Shown here: positions 1-9,486 of the stretch, piece after piece
Numbering within the stretch: position 1 is the stretch's first letter
Layout: every line of letters starts with the position of its first letter
Source: Burkholderia latens
GTDB lineage: Bacteria; Pseudomonadota; Gammaproteobacteria; Burkholderiales; Burkholderiaceae
Reading direction: 5' to 3'
Length of the DNA stretch: 64,000 nt
Assembly: GCF_001718795.1 (NCBI RefSeq)
Contig: NZ_CP013435.1
Coordinates: 3,267,738-3,331,737 of the forward strand
Notes under the pieces: model-generated
The model's input: the letters and a program-made list of their open reading frames with translations, nothing else
Database searches by the model: none
What the model was told of the DNA's origin: nothing
Made by a program: the position numbers and the translations under genes

Positions 1-74
1 ATCCGAGGTCGTTTACGAGTACGCTCGTATGCCCTCTGATTCCCGCCCGACCCTTGGCGGTCGGGCGACCTAGA

Positions 75-281
75 TCAAAAGTAATAAGCGCGCCGCAGCA
101 CCCGCTCAAGCAATCGAGCTTCCCGCTCAGAAGCCTGCTTGTCAGCCCGGTCTATACGACTTGGCATGCGCAGTATTTTTGCTTCGCTGACCGCCCCCAT
201 ATGACCCTGACCGTCCGTCAGTTGAGATACGGGATCTGGGGAAACCTCGAAATTCAGCGACAGCTGCTCAATTCGACTCAT
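75..281 (-). CDS. small hypothetical protein downstream of dCTP deaminase
   Basis: This 68-aa ORF starts 22 bp after the stop of the deaminase gene on the same strand, so the two are probably co-transcribed. A G-rich ribosome-binding stretch precedes its ATG. The product is hydrophilic with no membrane segment or cysteine motif, and its C-terminal third is Arg/Glu-rich and likely helical. I recognise no family. Position suggests an accessory or regulatory partner of the deaminase, but this is inference. It could also be a chance ORF. Confidence 0.5.
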   Translation of the reverse strand: MSRIEQLSLNFEVSPDPVSQLTDGQGHMGAVSEAKILRMPSRIDRADKQASEREARLLERVLRRAYYF

Positions 282-302
282 CTGATCCCCCGGTTTTGTC
301 TT

Positions 303-1943
303 TCACGCTCCATCGGACTTACCATCCGACTTAGCAGGGACGGCCCCTGACGACGGCGTCTCAGGCAGCCCGAATTGTAGACTACGAACCGCCACAGACT
401 CAAGCGTTGGGATGGCCTCAAGTGTAATCGCTGTAACGGGGTGCGGCGATCTAGCCCTCATTCTCCCGGTGGCAGGATCCTTGCGCCCTTCGCCATGTGC
501 GGAGAAGAATTTCAGGAAACGAGATGGTGCGACGCCATCGAAGGGGAGGATGCGGACTTTCTCCGCATCAGCTTCGCGCTCAGTAATGGCGTCGGAGTGG
601 AGCTTCGTAGCCAAGCTCTTTCGATACGGCTCCAAGAAATAAACCTCGGTAATACCTGCTGCGACAATGTGTCGTGCGCACGAATGACACGGGTAGGTCG
701 TGACGAACAACTTCCCGCCCCGAACCTTGCTGCCATGAGTCGCGCCAGCATTCAGCAACGCGTGCATCTCCGCATGCACCGCCCTAGAAAACTCAATCAA
801 GCTCTTCAGTTGCGTGTCGTGGCGGATTAAGTCAAAAGCCTCCTTTTGCTTGTCATCAGCGACAATCTTCTTCTGGACCATTCTCGATACAACAGCATTT
901 GCTATCAGGTCCTTCTCTTCGTCATTGAAACAATGCCCTCCGTCCATGTTCCAACAGCGATGATCGTGATCAGACGAGTCCCCGGAATCCCGCGCCTCAT
1001 ACAAGCCACCGAACGGCCGCGGCACATCGTTCCAGCCGACGGAGATAATTTCCCCGTCCGCGCTTGTGAGTGATGCGCCGACCTGGCGTGACAGGCAAGC
1101 AGAATTGCGCGCAGCCGAGTAAGCCGCATACATGGCGCGTTCATTTGGCGTAGGCGTCGCAATCCGCGTCCCAAGCATCAGATCAAGAAACCGTTTAACT
1201 CGTGATCGCAATTGCGAATCAGTACCGGCGTCGGCGCGTAGAAAGAAATCTGATTGCGGAAAGGTGTCGCGAACCTGCTGACCGTAATCCGCCTCCTCAC
1301 CAGAATCGCGGTCGATCAGCTGATACACGTCATCGCCACGGTTGGGGCGCTTAGACAAACGATCAATTCTCATCTCCACCGGTGTGTAGACACCGACGAC
1401 ATGTAGCATGTCTCCATAGACCGATCTCAGGAGCCGCAGCTCTTCAATATTCTTGACTGAATCAATTATGTGGCAGCTTCGAATTGAATAAATCGGCTTT
1501 AAATCTGGATCGGTCTGCTCCTCACCAAACAAATCAGCCTGATTTGTGTCGTCACGCGCTTCGCCCAATGCCTCCCTCGCAAGCGCAATCTGCTTAATTG
1601 CGACTCGTGCGAGGATGGCGTTGCCACGTTCTCGTCGAAGCTTGTTGCCCGCCTCAATGAGCTCCTTGATAGAGCAATTTGGGTCCGTCAGACCAGATAA
1701 GTCTCTAATTTCATCGCTGAGCCGAATAATAGAAACCTGCTCATATCGATAATCGGTACCCTGCAGGAGCTCCATAAAAGTCTTGGCTACGTCATGCAGT
1801 GGGGTACCCATTGGCCCACAAAGCGCGATAACAATTTCCGCAGTTCGCGACCGATCAATCGTCTGCTGATCGTCCAGTGCAGCGCCTTTGGCTCTCGGAG
1901 TCCGCCTCGGCGCCGGCACAACCTCTAAGTTCGATTTCGACAT
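303..1943 (-). CDS. anti-phage dCTP deaminase (AvcD-type)
   Basis: The 546-aa protein joins two domains. The N-terminal half (about residues 35-255) is a P-loop kinase-like fold with a degenerate loop, GPMGT at 43-47. The C-terminal half is a zinc-dependent dCMP/cytidine deaminase with the catalytic HAE at 390-392 and PCHSC at 418-422; an extra Cys/His group lies near 330-338. This arrangement is that of the AvcD/anti-phage dCTP deaminase family, which depletes deoxycytidine nucleotides during phage infection. In Vibrio the enzyme is held off by a small RNA encoded beside it; here 143 non-coding bases (1944-2086) precede the gene. The ATG at 1943 gives the expected full length. It heads a cluster of other accessory genes, which fits a defence role. 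Confidence 0.88.
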   Translation of the reverse strand: MSKSNLEVVPAPRRTPRAKGAALDDQQTIDRSRTAEIVIALCGPMGTPLHDVAKTFMELLQGTDYRYEQVSIIRLSDEIRDLSGLTDPNCSIKELIEAGNKLRRERGNAILARVAIKQIALAREALGEARDDTNQADLFGEEQTDPDLKPIYSIRSCHIIDSVKNIEELRLLRSVYGDMLHVVGVYTPVEMRIDRLSKRPNRGDDVYQLIDRDSGEEADYGQQVRDTFPQSDFFLRADAGTDSQLRSRVKRFLDLMLGTRIATPTPNERAMYAAYSAARNSACLSRQVGASLTSADGEIISVGWNDVPRPFGGLYEARDSGDSSDHDHRCWNMDGGHCFNDEEKDLIANAVVSRMVQKKIVADDKQKEAFDLIRHDTQLKSLIEFSRAVHAEMHALLNAGATHGSKVRGGKLFVTTYPCHSCARHIVAAGITEVYFLEPYRKSLATKLHSDAITEREADAEKVRILPFDGVAPSRFLKFFSAHGEGRKDPATGRMRARSPHPVTAITLEAIPTLESVAVRSLQFGLPETPSSGAVPAKSDGKSDGA

Positions 1944-2086
1944 ATGGTCTCATCTTGGGTACGTTATTGGACAGAGGATACCCCTTTCCCGAACAGACGG
2001 AGGTATCAGTTATCGGCCGGCGACATCCGTTTCGCCGCCCGGCCGCTGCCTATCTCATCGAGATCCAATTTTCCCGCCAGGTGACG

Positions 2087-2890
2087 TTAGTCTGACGATG
2101 GCTCGGACCAGAATGCGTCGCCGTCCTCCGGACCATCCCGAAGACCGACAATGCCGAGGTATAGAAGAACAGGGATGGTTTTGCGATTAGCAGCCCCCTG
2201 CAGGTCAATCGCCAGCCAGCCAAGACTGAGCCCCCACACTATCGGACCTAGCCACTCAGCCCACCAAGGGAACCTTGCAATGAGATTCTTTAAAAGCTCT
2301 TCAGCAGCCTTACGCCCAATGAAAGCGGCTATCGCTGCAACAGCGAGCCCCTGAACAATCGTCGCAGTTATTTCGGGGCCGAGCAGAGAAAATAATAACG
2401 GCAAGAAATATGCTTTGTTTTTCTTAATCTTATCGAAAAACTCATCCTGCTGATCTTTCCCTACCTTCGCTTTATCAAACATCTCACGTTGCTGCTCAGG
2501 CTTTAGTTCGAAAAACATCTTTTCAACGGTGAATTTCACCAATCTTTCAAGCTTCGCCTCGACACCGCCAATTAACTTCTGCTTTACCTTTAATTTCTTG
2601 CTCACATCCTCGATGATTTCATGGATGCTAACACCCGCCGGCTCCTCCGAAGATGTCAATTTTCTGTACGCGTACGCAATGTCTGAGCTGCCAAGATAGC
2701 GAATTTCTCGCTCTAAAATCTTTGCCAGCGACTCTTTTTGGGATCGACGGCCGCCTTGTTTAAAGGAACCAAACGCCTCGTTCAATTCGGTATCTGACGA
2801 TAGGTTCGTGAAACTCTCGATTCTATCGATCAAAAACGAAAAATCATCTGCCTCGCATTTCATCAACAGCGAATTCAATTCGTATGCCAT
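2087..2890 (-). CDS. YaaW/UPF0174 family membrane-associated protein
   Basis: The 267-aa protein resembles E. coli YaaW over most of its length. The shared parts are the segment around residues 55-105 (a glycine/serine-Asp-Ile-Ala patch, then a conserved DVSKKLK) and the C-terminal RKTIPVLL stretch. A helical, lysine-rich middle precedes a hydrophobic region at about 165-195 and a second at 215-235, so it is probably membrane-associated. Biochemical function of the family is not established. Base composition is lower in GC than the core genome, consistent with transfer. It lies between the deaminase and an unknown gene on the same strand. A role in host conflict is inference from context only. 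Confidence 0.7.
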   Translation of the reverse strand: MAYELNSLLMKCEADDFSFLIDRIESFTNLSSDTELNEAFGSFKQGGRRSQKESLAKILEREIRYLGSSDIAYAYRKLTSSEEPAGVSIHEIIEDVSKKLKVKQKLIGGVEAKLERLVKFTVEKMFFELKPEQQREMFDKAKVGKDQQDEFFDKIKKNKAYFLPLLFSLLGPEITATIVQGLAVAAIAAFIGRKAAEELLKNLIARFPWWAEWLGPIVWGLSLGWLAIDLQGAANRKTIPVLLYLGIVGLRDGPEDGDAFWSEPSSD

Positions 2891-2971
2891 TTTTCTTCCC
2901 GTAGCTTATTGTCGTGAACTTGCCTAACTTCAATAATTCGCACCCCCAACAGATTCGTTGCGCACTTGCAA

Positions 2972-3742
2972 TCACTCGAACTTCGAGAGCGTGCCAATTA
3001 CGGCACGCAAGAGGCGTCTGGCCTCAAATCCGTCCGTCGTTTCTGCGAACCCGCGTCGAACGCGATCGGCTACCTCATAGCATCGTTCGTCGTCGCTGAG
3101 CGTCTCCAATCCGATGAGGAGCTCCTCGTCACTGGCAACAGCGTTCCATGCTGCCTCGCCGTCCCGCCATTCCAGATCGACGACGCTGCGCTCCTCGCCA
3201 GGTTTTACATAGCCCGGAGGCGCAGGAATTGGGTCGCCATTGCCTCGAATCAAGCTAACCAGCTCCCACCGCGAATAATCCTCGGTGTAGTCGTGGAACG
3301 CTTCTGCCAGAAAACCGCCATCGACTGCGGCCTCGAGCAGCACCAGCCAGCGGAGCGTCTCAGGAGACGCTGGTCCTTCGCACGACGACTTGACGTCGTC
3401 CGGTACGCTTTTCATGATCGCCTGCGCCAGCTTCTCGGGCGACACGCTTGAGCGGATGGATCCACCGCAGTGATTTTCGAGATATTTGGCCTCGCTGCCG
3501 CTCGTGTACCGGAAGATTGTCCGGCTCGGCCGGCCAACCGGGTGAAACTCACATCGCCAGTACGCACCGGATGGGGACGCGTACGGAAGAAGCAGCATCC
3601 TTCCGTAGCCATTCCGAATCAACCAGATGCCGGCCTGCAGTACCTTGGCCCCTGCTTCCATGATCACCTGCTCGGGTGATTTCTTTTCGAAAATCGAATC
3701 TTCATCAGACTTGGCCATAGGCCTTTGGTCTCCATTTTTCAT
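2972..3742 (-). CDS. hypothetical protein, 256 aa
   Basis: I do not recognise this protein. It is soluble and acidic, with a hydrophobic patch near residues 35-55 and several Trp/Tyr residues, and has no obvious catalytic or zinc motif. The ATG at 3742 has a poor ribosome-binding site. An internal ATG at 3718 (MAKSDEDS) has AAGG-like bases upstream and may be the true start. It is the first gene of the minus-strand group formed with the YaaW-like and deaminase genes (81 bp to the YaaW-like start), so it may belong to the same functional unit. Confidence 0.55.
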   Translation of the reverse strand: MKNGDQRPMAKSDEDSIFEKKSPEQVIMEAGAKVLQAGIWLIRNGYGRMLLLPYASPSGAYWRCEFHPVGRPSRTIFRYTSGSEAKYLENHCGGSIRSSVSPEKLAQAIMKSVPDDVKSSCEGPASPETLRWLVLLEAAVDGGFLAEAFHDYTEDYSRWELVSLIRGNGDPIPAPPGYVKPGEERSVVDLEWRDGEAAWNAVASDEELLIGLETLSDDERCYEVADRVRRGFAETTDGFEARRLLRAVIGTLSKFE

Positions 3743-4120
3743 GGTTCACAGCTCGCGCTCGCTCCTTCCACTGCCGACCTGTGAACAACGGCTGGATTTC
3801 GGCGGGCAATTGCTGTGAAAACCATGTGTCTACCTTGGGGACAATCGCTCATCCACCGTGAATCCGAGAAAGTTGTCCACATGCGTGTTCGTCGTGCGCA
3901 CACAAACTTCAGAGGGTTTGCCGCGCGCCAAGCCATTGATCATCAATGACTTCTTCCCCTTTTGCACAGATAGGGCTCTGCCTTGTTAACTTCTACTACG
4001 TTTACACATAATTAACTATTCAATATCTATGCCCCGGTCGTCAACCAGCACCAATGAACGCATTCAATCGCGCTTACAAACGTAAGCATGATCGGGCGCC
4101 CATTCCTGCAGGAGATGTGG
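3743..4120. other. intergenic region between divergent accessory blocks
   Basis: This 378-bp gap separates the minus-strand defence-like group from the plus-strand recombinase cassette. It holds a 15-bp near-perfect palindrome at 3934-3948 (CATTGAT, one base, ATCAATG). An AT-rich stretch at 3990-4030 contains a possible promoter, TTTACA at 4001-4006, 17 bp, then TATCTA at 4024-4029, pointing at the downstream cassette. No coding sequence is convincing here. Confidence 0.45.
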
Positions 4121-4567
4121 ATGGCACTCAAGCCCTGTATTTGCTGCGGCGACCTGTTCGAACCGCGCCCGCAAACACCACATCAGACCTACTGCTCGTC
4201 ATCGACATGTCAGCGAGCTCGAAAGCGTCAGTGGCAGCGGGAGAAGCTCAGCAACGATCCCGATTACCGTGACAACCAGCGGAACGCACAGCGCGCCTGG
4301 CAAAAGCGCCACCCGGATTACTGGCGCCAGTACCGGAGCGACCATCCGGATTATGTGGCCCGTAACCGAGCTCAACATCGGGATCAGCCCCAAAGCTCGT
4401 TCGGCGATTTTGCAAAGATGGACGTGTCGCCGATCGCGCCCGGGCTGTACTGGATTCGGCTGGCTGCCGCGCCAGGACGAGAGCCGAAGGCTTCGTGGCT
4501 TGTCGCTATCGAGCCGGTTTGCGTCGACTGCCCGTGCAAAAAGGATGCGTGCAAAGAGAGGACGTGA
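4121..4567 (+). CDS. cysteine-cluster (zinc-finger-like) protein of recombinase cassette
   Basis: The 148-aa protein starts at the ATG at 4121, preceded by GGAG at six bases' spacing; longer in-frame starts lack this. The N-terminus carries a Cys-x2-Cys pair and a second Cys-x4-Cys pair (the CICC and CSSSTC region). A basic Arg/Lys/Trp-rich middle follows, with repeated NDPDY/RHPDY/DHPDY motifs at about 50-80. A further Cys group (CVDCPCKKDAC) ends the protein. Zinc and nucleic-acid binding are inferred. It lies upstream of the serine recombinase and paired ParB genes, an association I know from other proteobacterial genomes, but its role is unknown. Confidence 0.65.
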   Translation: MALKPCICCGDLFEPRPQTPHQTYCSSSTCQRARKRQWQREKLSNDPDYRDNQRNAQRAWQKRHPDYWRQYRSDHPDYVARNRAQHRDQPQSSFGDFAKMDVSPIAPGLYWIRLAAAPGREPKASWLVAIEPVCVDCPCKKDACKERT

Positions 4568-4733
4568 TCGACATCGGAAAAGCCGGCCCGTACCGTCTTT
4601 CTCACACCATCTCTCGAACATCCTGCATGGGCGGAAATTCGGCGGCACCACGAGCTTCCTGCTCCCGGAACGCAGCCAACGGGCAACGGGGATCCGAGAG
4701 CGTTCAATCGTTTCACTCACGCGATCGGTTGCC

Positions 4734-6299
4734 ATGTTGCAAGAAGAAGACCCCAGCGACGCCACCCCCTCGCCGGCCGTTCATCGGGCAGCAGAATATG
4801 TCCGGATGTCGACCGAACATCAGCAATATTCGACGGAGAACCAGGCAGACAAGATCCGGGACTATGCGAATCGTCGCGGCATCCAGATCGTCCGGACCTA
4901 CGCGGACGAAGGCAAGAGTGGCCTGAGCATCGATGGACGACACGCTCTCCAGCAGTTGATTCGGGACGTCGAGTCTGGTTACGCTGATTTCGAGATGATC
5001 CTGGTCTATGACGTCAGCCGGTGGGGACGTTTCCAGGATGCCGACGAAAGCGCCTATTACGAATACATCTGCCGACGAGCTGGCATTCAGGTCACATACT
5101 GCGCTGAACAGTTCGAGAACGATGGCTCGCCGGTTTCCACTATCGTGAAAGGCGTCAAACGAGCAATGGCCGGTGAATACAGCCGTGAACTGTCGGCCAA
5201 GGTTTTCGCTGGGCAATGTCGACTGATCGAGCTGGGATATCGTCAAGGTGGCCCCGCCGGCTATGGTCTGCGACGCGTCCTCGTGGACCAAAGCGGTACG
5301 TTTAAGGCCGAACTGGCGCGGGGTGACCACAAGAGCCTACAAACCGACCGCGTGATTCTGATGCCGGGCCCTGAGCCGGAGGTGGCCACGGTCAATCAGA
5401 TCTATCGCTGGTTCGTCAACGATGGGTTGACCGAGTCGGAAATCGCAACGCGGCTCAACGCTCAATGTATCGGCACGGATCTGGGTCGAGACTGGACCCG
5501 TGCGACTGTCCGCCAGGTGCTCAGTAACGAGAAGTACATCGGCAACAACATCTACAACCGGATTTCATTCAAGCTCAAGAAGCATCGGGTAGTCAATCAG
5601 CCCGAGATGTGGATCCGGAAGGACGGCGCATTTGAGCCCATTGTGCCGGCCGAGATCTTTTACACGGCACAGGGAATCCTACGGGCGCGGGCACACCGAT
5701 TCAGCAACGAGGAGCTGCTCGAGAAGCTTCGCAATTTGTACCGGCAGCGAGGCTTTCTGTCCGGGCTGGTCATCGACGAGGCCGAAGGCATGCCCTCGAC
5801 GGCCGCGTACGTTCACCGCTTCGGTAGCTTGCTGCGCGCCTATCAGGCAGTGGGGTTTACGCCGGGCCGCGATTACCAGTTTCTGGAAGTTAACCAGTTC
5901 CTGCGCCGCCTCCATCCAGAGATCGTTAGCCAGACTGAACGCATGATCGCCGATCTCGGCGGCGCCGTTGATCGTGATCCGGCCACCGACCTGCTCGACG
6001 TTAATCGCGAATTCAGTGTGTCAATGGTGCTGTCGCGCTGCCATGCTCTGGAAAACGGGCGGCGACGCTGGAAGGTTCGGTTCGACACCAGTCTACTGCC
6101 CGACATCACGGTCGCTGTCCGGCTTGACGAGACTAACCAGGTCCCACTTGATTACTACCTGCTGCCGCGCCTCGATTTCGGGCAGCCGCGCATCTGCCTG
6201 GCCGATCACAACGGAATCGAGTTTGAGAGCTATCGCTTTGACAACCTGGATTACCTGTATGGCATGGCCGCACGCTGCCGACTCCGGAGAGCCGCATGA
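4734..6299 (+). CDS. large serine recombinase
   Basis: The 521-aa protein has a resolvase/invertase catalytic domain with the nucleophilic serine in YVRMS (about residue 26) and the DVSRWGRF helix typical of the family. A recombinase domain (roughly residues 175-290) and a long C-terminal DNA-binding region follow. Large serine recombinases excise or integrate mobile DNA at short att sites. The open frame extends upstream to 4269 with no family-like sequence before YVRMS, so I place the start at the ATG at 4734, although its ribosome-binding site is weak. It overlaps the first parB-like gene by 4 bp (ATGA), indicating one operon. It is the best candidate mobility gene of this block. Confidence 0.85.
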   Translation: MLQEEDPSDATPSPAVHRAAEYVRMSTEHQQYSTENQADKIRDYANRRGIQIVRTYADEGKSGLSIDGRHALQQLIRDVESGYADFEMILVYDVSRWGRFQDADESAYYEYICRRAGIQVTYCAEQFENDGSPVSTIVKGVKRAMAGEYSRELSAKVFAGQCRLIELGYRQGGPAGYGLRRVLVDQSGTFKAELARGDHKSLQTDRVILMPGPEPEVATVNQIYRWFVNDGLTESEIATRLNAQCIGTDLGRDWTRATVRQVLSNEKYIGNNIYNRISFKLKKHRVVNQPEMWIRKDGAFEPIVPAEIFYTAQGILRARAHRFSNEELLEKLRNLYRQRGFLSGLVIDEAEGMPSTAAYVHRFGSLLRAYQAVGFTPGRDYQFLEVNQFLRRLHPEIVSQTERMIADLGGAVDRDPATDLLDVNREFSVSMVLSRCHALENGRRRWKVRFDTSLLPDITVAVRLDETNQVPLDYYLLPRLDFGQPRICLADHNGIEFESYRFDNLDYLYGMAARCRLRRAA

Positions 6300-7198
6300 C
6301 CAAGGAACATCCCTCGATCGAATTGCAGATGATCCCGGTCGATCTAATCGACGTGCTGAATCCCCGAGAACGGAACGCCCGGGTATTCAACGAAATCGTC
6401 GCGAACATCAAAGCCGTTGGTCTGAAAAAGCCCATCCGTGTCACGCCTCGAAACGGAGGCGGGGGATCGAAACGCTATCTGTTGATTTGCGGCGAGGGGC
6501 GACTCAAAGCATTCCGGGCGCTCGGCGAAACACATATCCCGGCACTCGTCGACTACGTCAACGACGAACAGGCGTTCATCATGAGCCTGTCGGAAAATAT
6601 CGCGCGGCGCCAATATCAACCACTCGAGCTACTTTCCGGCATCGAGCGCCTGCGCGATCTGGGATACGACAAGAAAATCATTTCCGAGAAGACCGGGCTG
6701 AGCATCGAATACATACAGGGAATCCTCTACCTGCTCAAGAACGGCGAAGAGCGTCTGTTGGCTGCGGTTCAGCGTGGGCGCATTCCGCTCAATGCCGCCA
6801 TGACCATCGCCGGCGCCGGCAACGACGACAAGGCAATCCAGGCCGCGTTACAGGATGCCTATGAGTCCGGGGCGCTGCGCGGAAACCAGCTGATACAGGC
6901 TCGTCGCGTCATTGAAAGGCGACGAACGCAAGGAAGATCGCTCGCGCGCGGCGCCTCGCGCGTAAAGCCAGAGGTGACCTCATCGAGCCTCGTTCGGAAC
7001 TACCAACACGAAGTCGAACGCCAGCGGCTGATGATCAAGAAGGCCGAGGTGACTCAACAACGGTTGCTGTTCATCATTGAGGCCTTACGTCAACTGCTCG
7101 CGAATGAAAATTTCACCAATCTGCTACGTGCAGAAGGCCTCGAAACGCTGCCGAAATACCTGGCCGAGCGGGTCTGGGAAGGGAGCCACGTCGTATGA
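6296..7198 (+). CDS. ParB/Spo0J-like nuclease-fold protein
   Basis: The 300-aa protein has a ParB N-terminal domain with NPRERN (22-27), GEGRLKAFR (66-74, the GERR-type box) and SLSENIARRQ (97-106). A helix-turn-helix follows at about 120-150, with a basic C-terminal coiled-coil-like tail at 235-280. ParB proteins of this type bind CTP and specific DNA sites. No ParA gene is nearby, so classical partitioning is unlikely and a role with the recombinase is more plausible (inference). It overlaps both neighbours by 4 bp (ATGA), so the three genes are translationally coupled. Confidence 0.8.
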   Translation: MTKEHPSIELQMIPVDLIDVLNPRERNARVFNEIVANIKAVGLKKPIRVTPRNGGGGSKRYLLICGEGRLKAFRALGETHIPALVDYVNDEQAFIMSLSENIARRQYQPLELLSGIERLRDLGYDKKIISEKTGLSIEYIQGILYLLKNGEERLLAAVQRGRIPLNAAMTIAGAGNDDKAIQAALQDAYESGALRGNQLIQARRVIERRRTQGRSLARGASRVKPEVTSSSLVRNYQHEVERQRLMIKKAEVTQQRLLFIIEALRQLLANENFTNLLRAEGLETLPKYLAERVWEGSHVV

Positions 7199-7872
7199 GC
7201 CAGCCGCCCCTTGGGTTCGTCCCCGAGCCTATCACCGTTCTGCTCGACAGGATCTTGCCGTCGCGGAAACCGCCTGAGGGCGTACTAGAGTCGAAGAAGT
7301 TCAAGACCATCCTCTCGTCGATCGAGGAAGTCGGTCTGATCGAGCCACTCACTATCAGCAAGGTGGATCCGAGAACGGGCCAGCATGTCCTGCTCGACGG
7401 ACATATCCGGGTGCTTGCGCTGCGGCAACTCGAATTCGTCGACGCGCCGTGTTTCGTCGCACTTGATGACGAAAGCTATACCTATAACAACCGGATCAAT
7501 CGCCTGTCCACGATCCAAGAGCACTTCATGATCCGGCGTGCCGTCGATCGCGGGGTCACGCCCGAGCGACTAGCAAAGGCCTTGAGCGTCGACGTCAGCC
7601 ACATCGTCAAGAAAATGAATCTGCTTGACGGGCTCTGTCAGGAAGCGACGGAGTTGCTGAAGGATCAGCAGTTCTCTCCGAATCTCGGGGCCGTGTTGCG
7701 CAAAATGAAACCGACCCGGCAGATTGAGTGCGTCGAGCTGATGCTCGCTGCGAACAACATCACTGTTGCGTACTGCCAGGCACTGCTTGCAGCAACGCCA
7801 CCCGAGATGCTGGTTGGGGAGGCGAAGCCCAAAAAGATCCCGGGCGTCACTGCCGAGCAGATGGCGTGTTGA
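7195..7872 (+). CDS. ParB/RepB-like protein, C-terminally truncated by IS21 element
   Basis: The 225-aa reading frame holds a ParB-type N-domain (DGHIR at 68-72) and a helical region similar to plasmid RepB C-terminal-type proteins. Its last codon and stop (TGT TGA) come from the terminal repeat of the IS element that begins at 7867. The natural C-terminus is therefore lost, and no continuation is seen beyond the right end of the IS. It overlaps the upstream parB by 4 bp. Function may be reduced or abolished. The pairing of two non-identical ParB-like proteins behind a serine recombinase appears to be a conserved cassette. Confidence 0.72.
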   Translation: MSQPPLGFVPEPITVLLDRILPSRKPPEGVLESKKFKTILSSIEEVGLIEPLTISKVDPRTGQHVLLDGHIRVLALRQLEFVDAPCFVALDDESYTYNNRINRLSTIQEHFMIRRAVDRGVTPERLAKALSVDVSHIVKKMNLLDGLCQEATELLKDQQFSPNLGAVLRKMKPTRQIECVELMLAANNITVAYCQALLAATPPEMLVGEAKPKKIPGVTAEQMAC

Positions 7873-7929
7873 TGTCCACGCAGAACTGACCCACCTGAGG
7901 CTGTAGTTTTCATCGAATTTTGACCCACG
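7867..7929. repeat. left end of IS21 element with internal repeats
   Basis: The terminal repeat TGTTGATGTCCAC is followed by TGACCCACC at 7887-7895 and TGACCCACG at 7921-7929. These are the same boxes found inverted at the right end, and are presumed IstA binding sites. Confidence 0.8.
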
Positions 7930-7971
7930 TGATTGAATGCCCTGCTCAATCTTTGAGCAGGGGATACAGAG

Positions 7972-9486
7972 GTGATCACGGTGGGCATATTGGCCAAGAT
8001 CAGGCGGATGTATTTCCGCGAGAAGGTCCCGCTGCGCGAGATTGCGAGGCGCACGGGCCTGTCCCGGAACACGGTGCGCAGCTGGCTTCGGCAGACGGAT
8101 GCCGTTGAGCCGAAGTACCCGAAGCGCGTCAGCCCGAGCGTCGTCGACGAGTGGGCCGCGCAACTGACGGGCTGGCTGCGGGCAGACAGTCATCGCCCGA
8201 AGCGTGACCGGCGCACGGCCCGGTTCATGTTCGAGGCCATCCGCGGCGAGGGCTATGCCGGCAGCTACGGCCGCGTCAGCGCCTTCGTGAGACGCTGGCA
8301 CGAGGAGCAGGCTGCAGCACCGCGCAGGAAGGCCTATGTACCGCTGGCCTTCGAACCCGGCGAAGCCTTCCAGTTTGACTGGAGCTGCGAATACGCCTTC
8401 ATCGGCGGGTTGCGGCGACGCCTGGAGGTCGCCCACGTCAAGCTCAATGCCAGCCGGGCGTTCTGGCTGGTCGCCTATCCGACCCAGAGTCACGAGATGC
8501 TGTTCGATGCGCACGCCCGCGCATTCGCCGCGTTCGGCGGCGTGCCGCGCCGCGGCATCTACGACAACATGAAGACCGCCGTGGACAAGGTCGGCCGCGG
8601 CAAGGAGCGCGCGGTCAACGCCCGCTTCGAGGCAATGTGCGGCCATTACCTGTTCGAGCCGGAATTCTGCAACCGTGCCGCCGGCTGGGAGAAGGGCATC
8701 GTTGAGAAGAACGTGCAGGACCGGCGCCGCCAGATCTGGCACGAGGCTGCGCTACGACGCTGGGAAACGCTGGAGCTTCTGAACGAATGGGTCGCGGGCC
8801 AGTGTCGTCAGGCCTGGCAGATGCGGCACCCGCAGTGGCCCGAGCTGACGGTCGAGGACGTGCTGCAGGACGAGCGCACCAGGCTGATGCCCAATCCACG
8901 CCCGTTCGACGGCTATGTCGAGCAGACGCTGCGGGTGTCGTCGACCAGCCTCATCCACTTCCAGCGCAACCGCTACAGCGTGCCCACCGAGTACACGAAC
9001 CAGCTGGTGAGCGTGCGCTGCTATCCGGCATATCTCAGCGTCGTCGCCGACGCCCAGGAGATCGCACGCCACGAACGCAGCTTCGAGCGGCACATGACCT
9101 TCTACGACTGGCGCCATTACATCACGCTGGTTGAGCGCAAACCCGGCGCGTTGCGCAACGGCGCTCCGTTCGTCACGATGCCACAGCCGCTGCAGCAGTT
9201 GCAGCGGCACCTACTGAAGCACCCGGGAGGCGATCGCATCATGACGCAGGTGCTCGCCGCGGTGCGCGAACACGGACTCGATGCCGTGCTGCTTGCCGTG
9301 CAGGCAGCGCTGGACTCGGGACGCCCCAGTGGGGAGCACGTTCTGAACGTGCTGAGCCGGTTGAAGGCACCCACCACGAGCACCAACCTCGCGACGACGA
9401 AACTCCAGCTTACCGAAGAGCCGGCCGCCGACGTGAGCCGCTACGAAACCCTGCGCGCCAACCCACCGGAGGACCGTCATGTCTAA
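7972..9486 (+). CDS. istA: IS21-family transposase IstA
   Basis: The 504-aa protein starts with GTG after an AGAGG-like ribosome-binding site. It has an N-terminal helix-turn-helix (residues about 18-45, [18 protein letters not shown]) and an integrase-core DDE domain. The visible acidic positions are FDWS, IYDN and the Glu of GWEKG. The C-terminus is the usual IstA beta-rich part. Full length suggests it is active. It is followed by istB with an 8-bp overlap. Confidence 0.92.
   Translation: MITVGILAKIRRMYFREKVPLREIARRTGLSRNTVRSWLRQTDAVEPKYPKRVSPSVVDEWAAQLTGWLRADSHRPKRDRRTARFMFEAIRGEGYAGSYGRVSAFVRRWHEEQAAAPRRKAYVPLAFEPGEAFQFDWSCEYAFIGGLRRRLEVAHVKLNASRAFWLVAYPTQSHEMLFDAHARAFAAFGGVPRRGIYDNMKTAVDKVGRGKERAVNARFEAMCGHYLFEPEFCNRAAGWEKGIVEKNVQDRRRQIWHEAALRRWETLELLNEWVAGQCRQAWQMRHPQWPELTVEDVLQDERTRLMPNPRPFDGYVEQTLRVSSTSLIHFQRNRYSVPTEYTNQLVSVRCYPAYLSVVADAQEIARHERSFERHMTFYDWRHYITLVERKPGALRNGAPFVTMPQPLQQLQRHLLKHPGGDRIMTQVLAAVREHGLDAVLLAVQAALDSGRPSGEHVLNVLSRLKAPTTSTNLATTKLQLTEEPAADVSRYETLRANPPEDRHV

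Noticed and set aside
1944..2086. AvcI-like inhibitory RNA upstream of the deaminase
   Set aside because: No clear promoter-terminator pair is visible in these 143 bp, so it is not listed as an RNA gene.
3934..3948. palindrome as a parS site for the ParB-like proteins
   Set aside because: It does not resemble the TGTTTCACGTGAAACA parS consensus; retained only as a possible operator.
7570..8742. 390-aa minus-strand open frame over parB and istA
   Set aside because: It crosses the IS boundary and lies opposite istA, so it cannot be an ancient gene.
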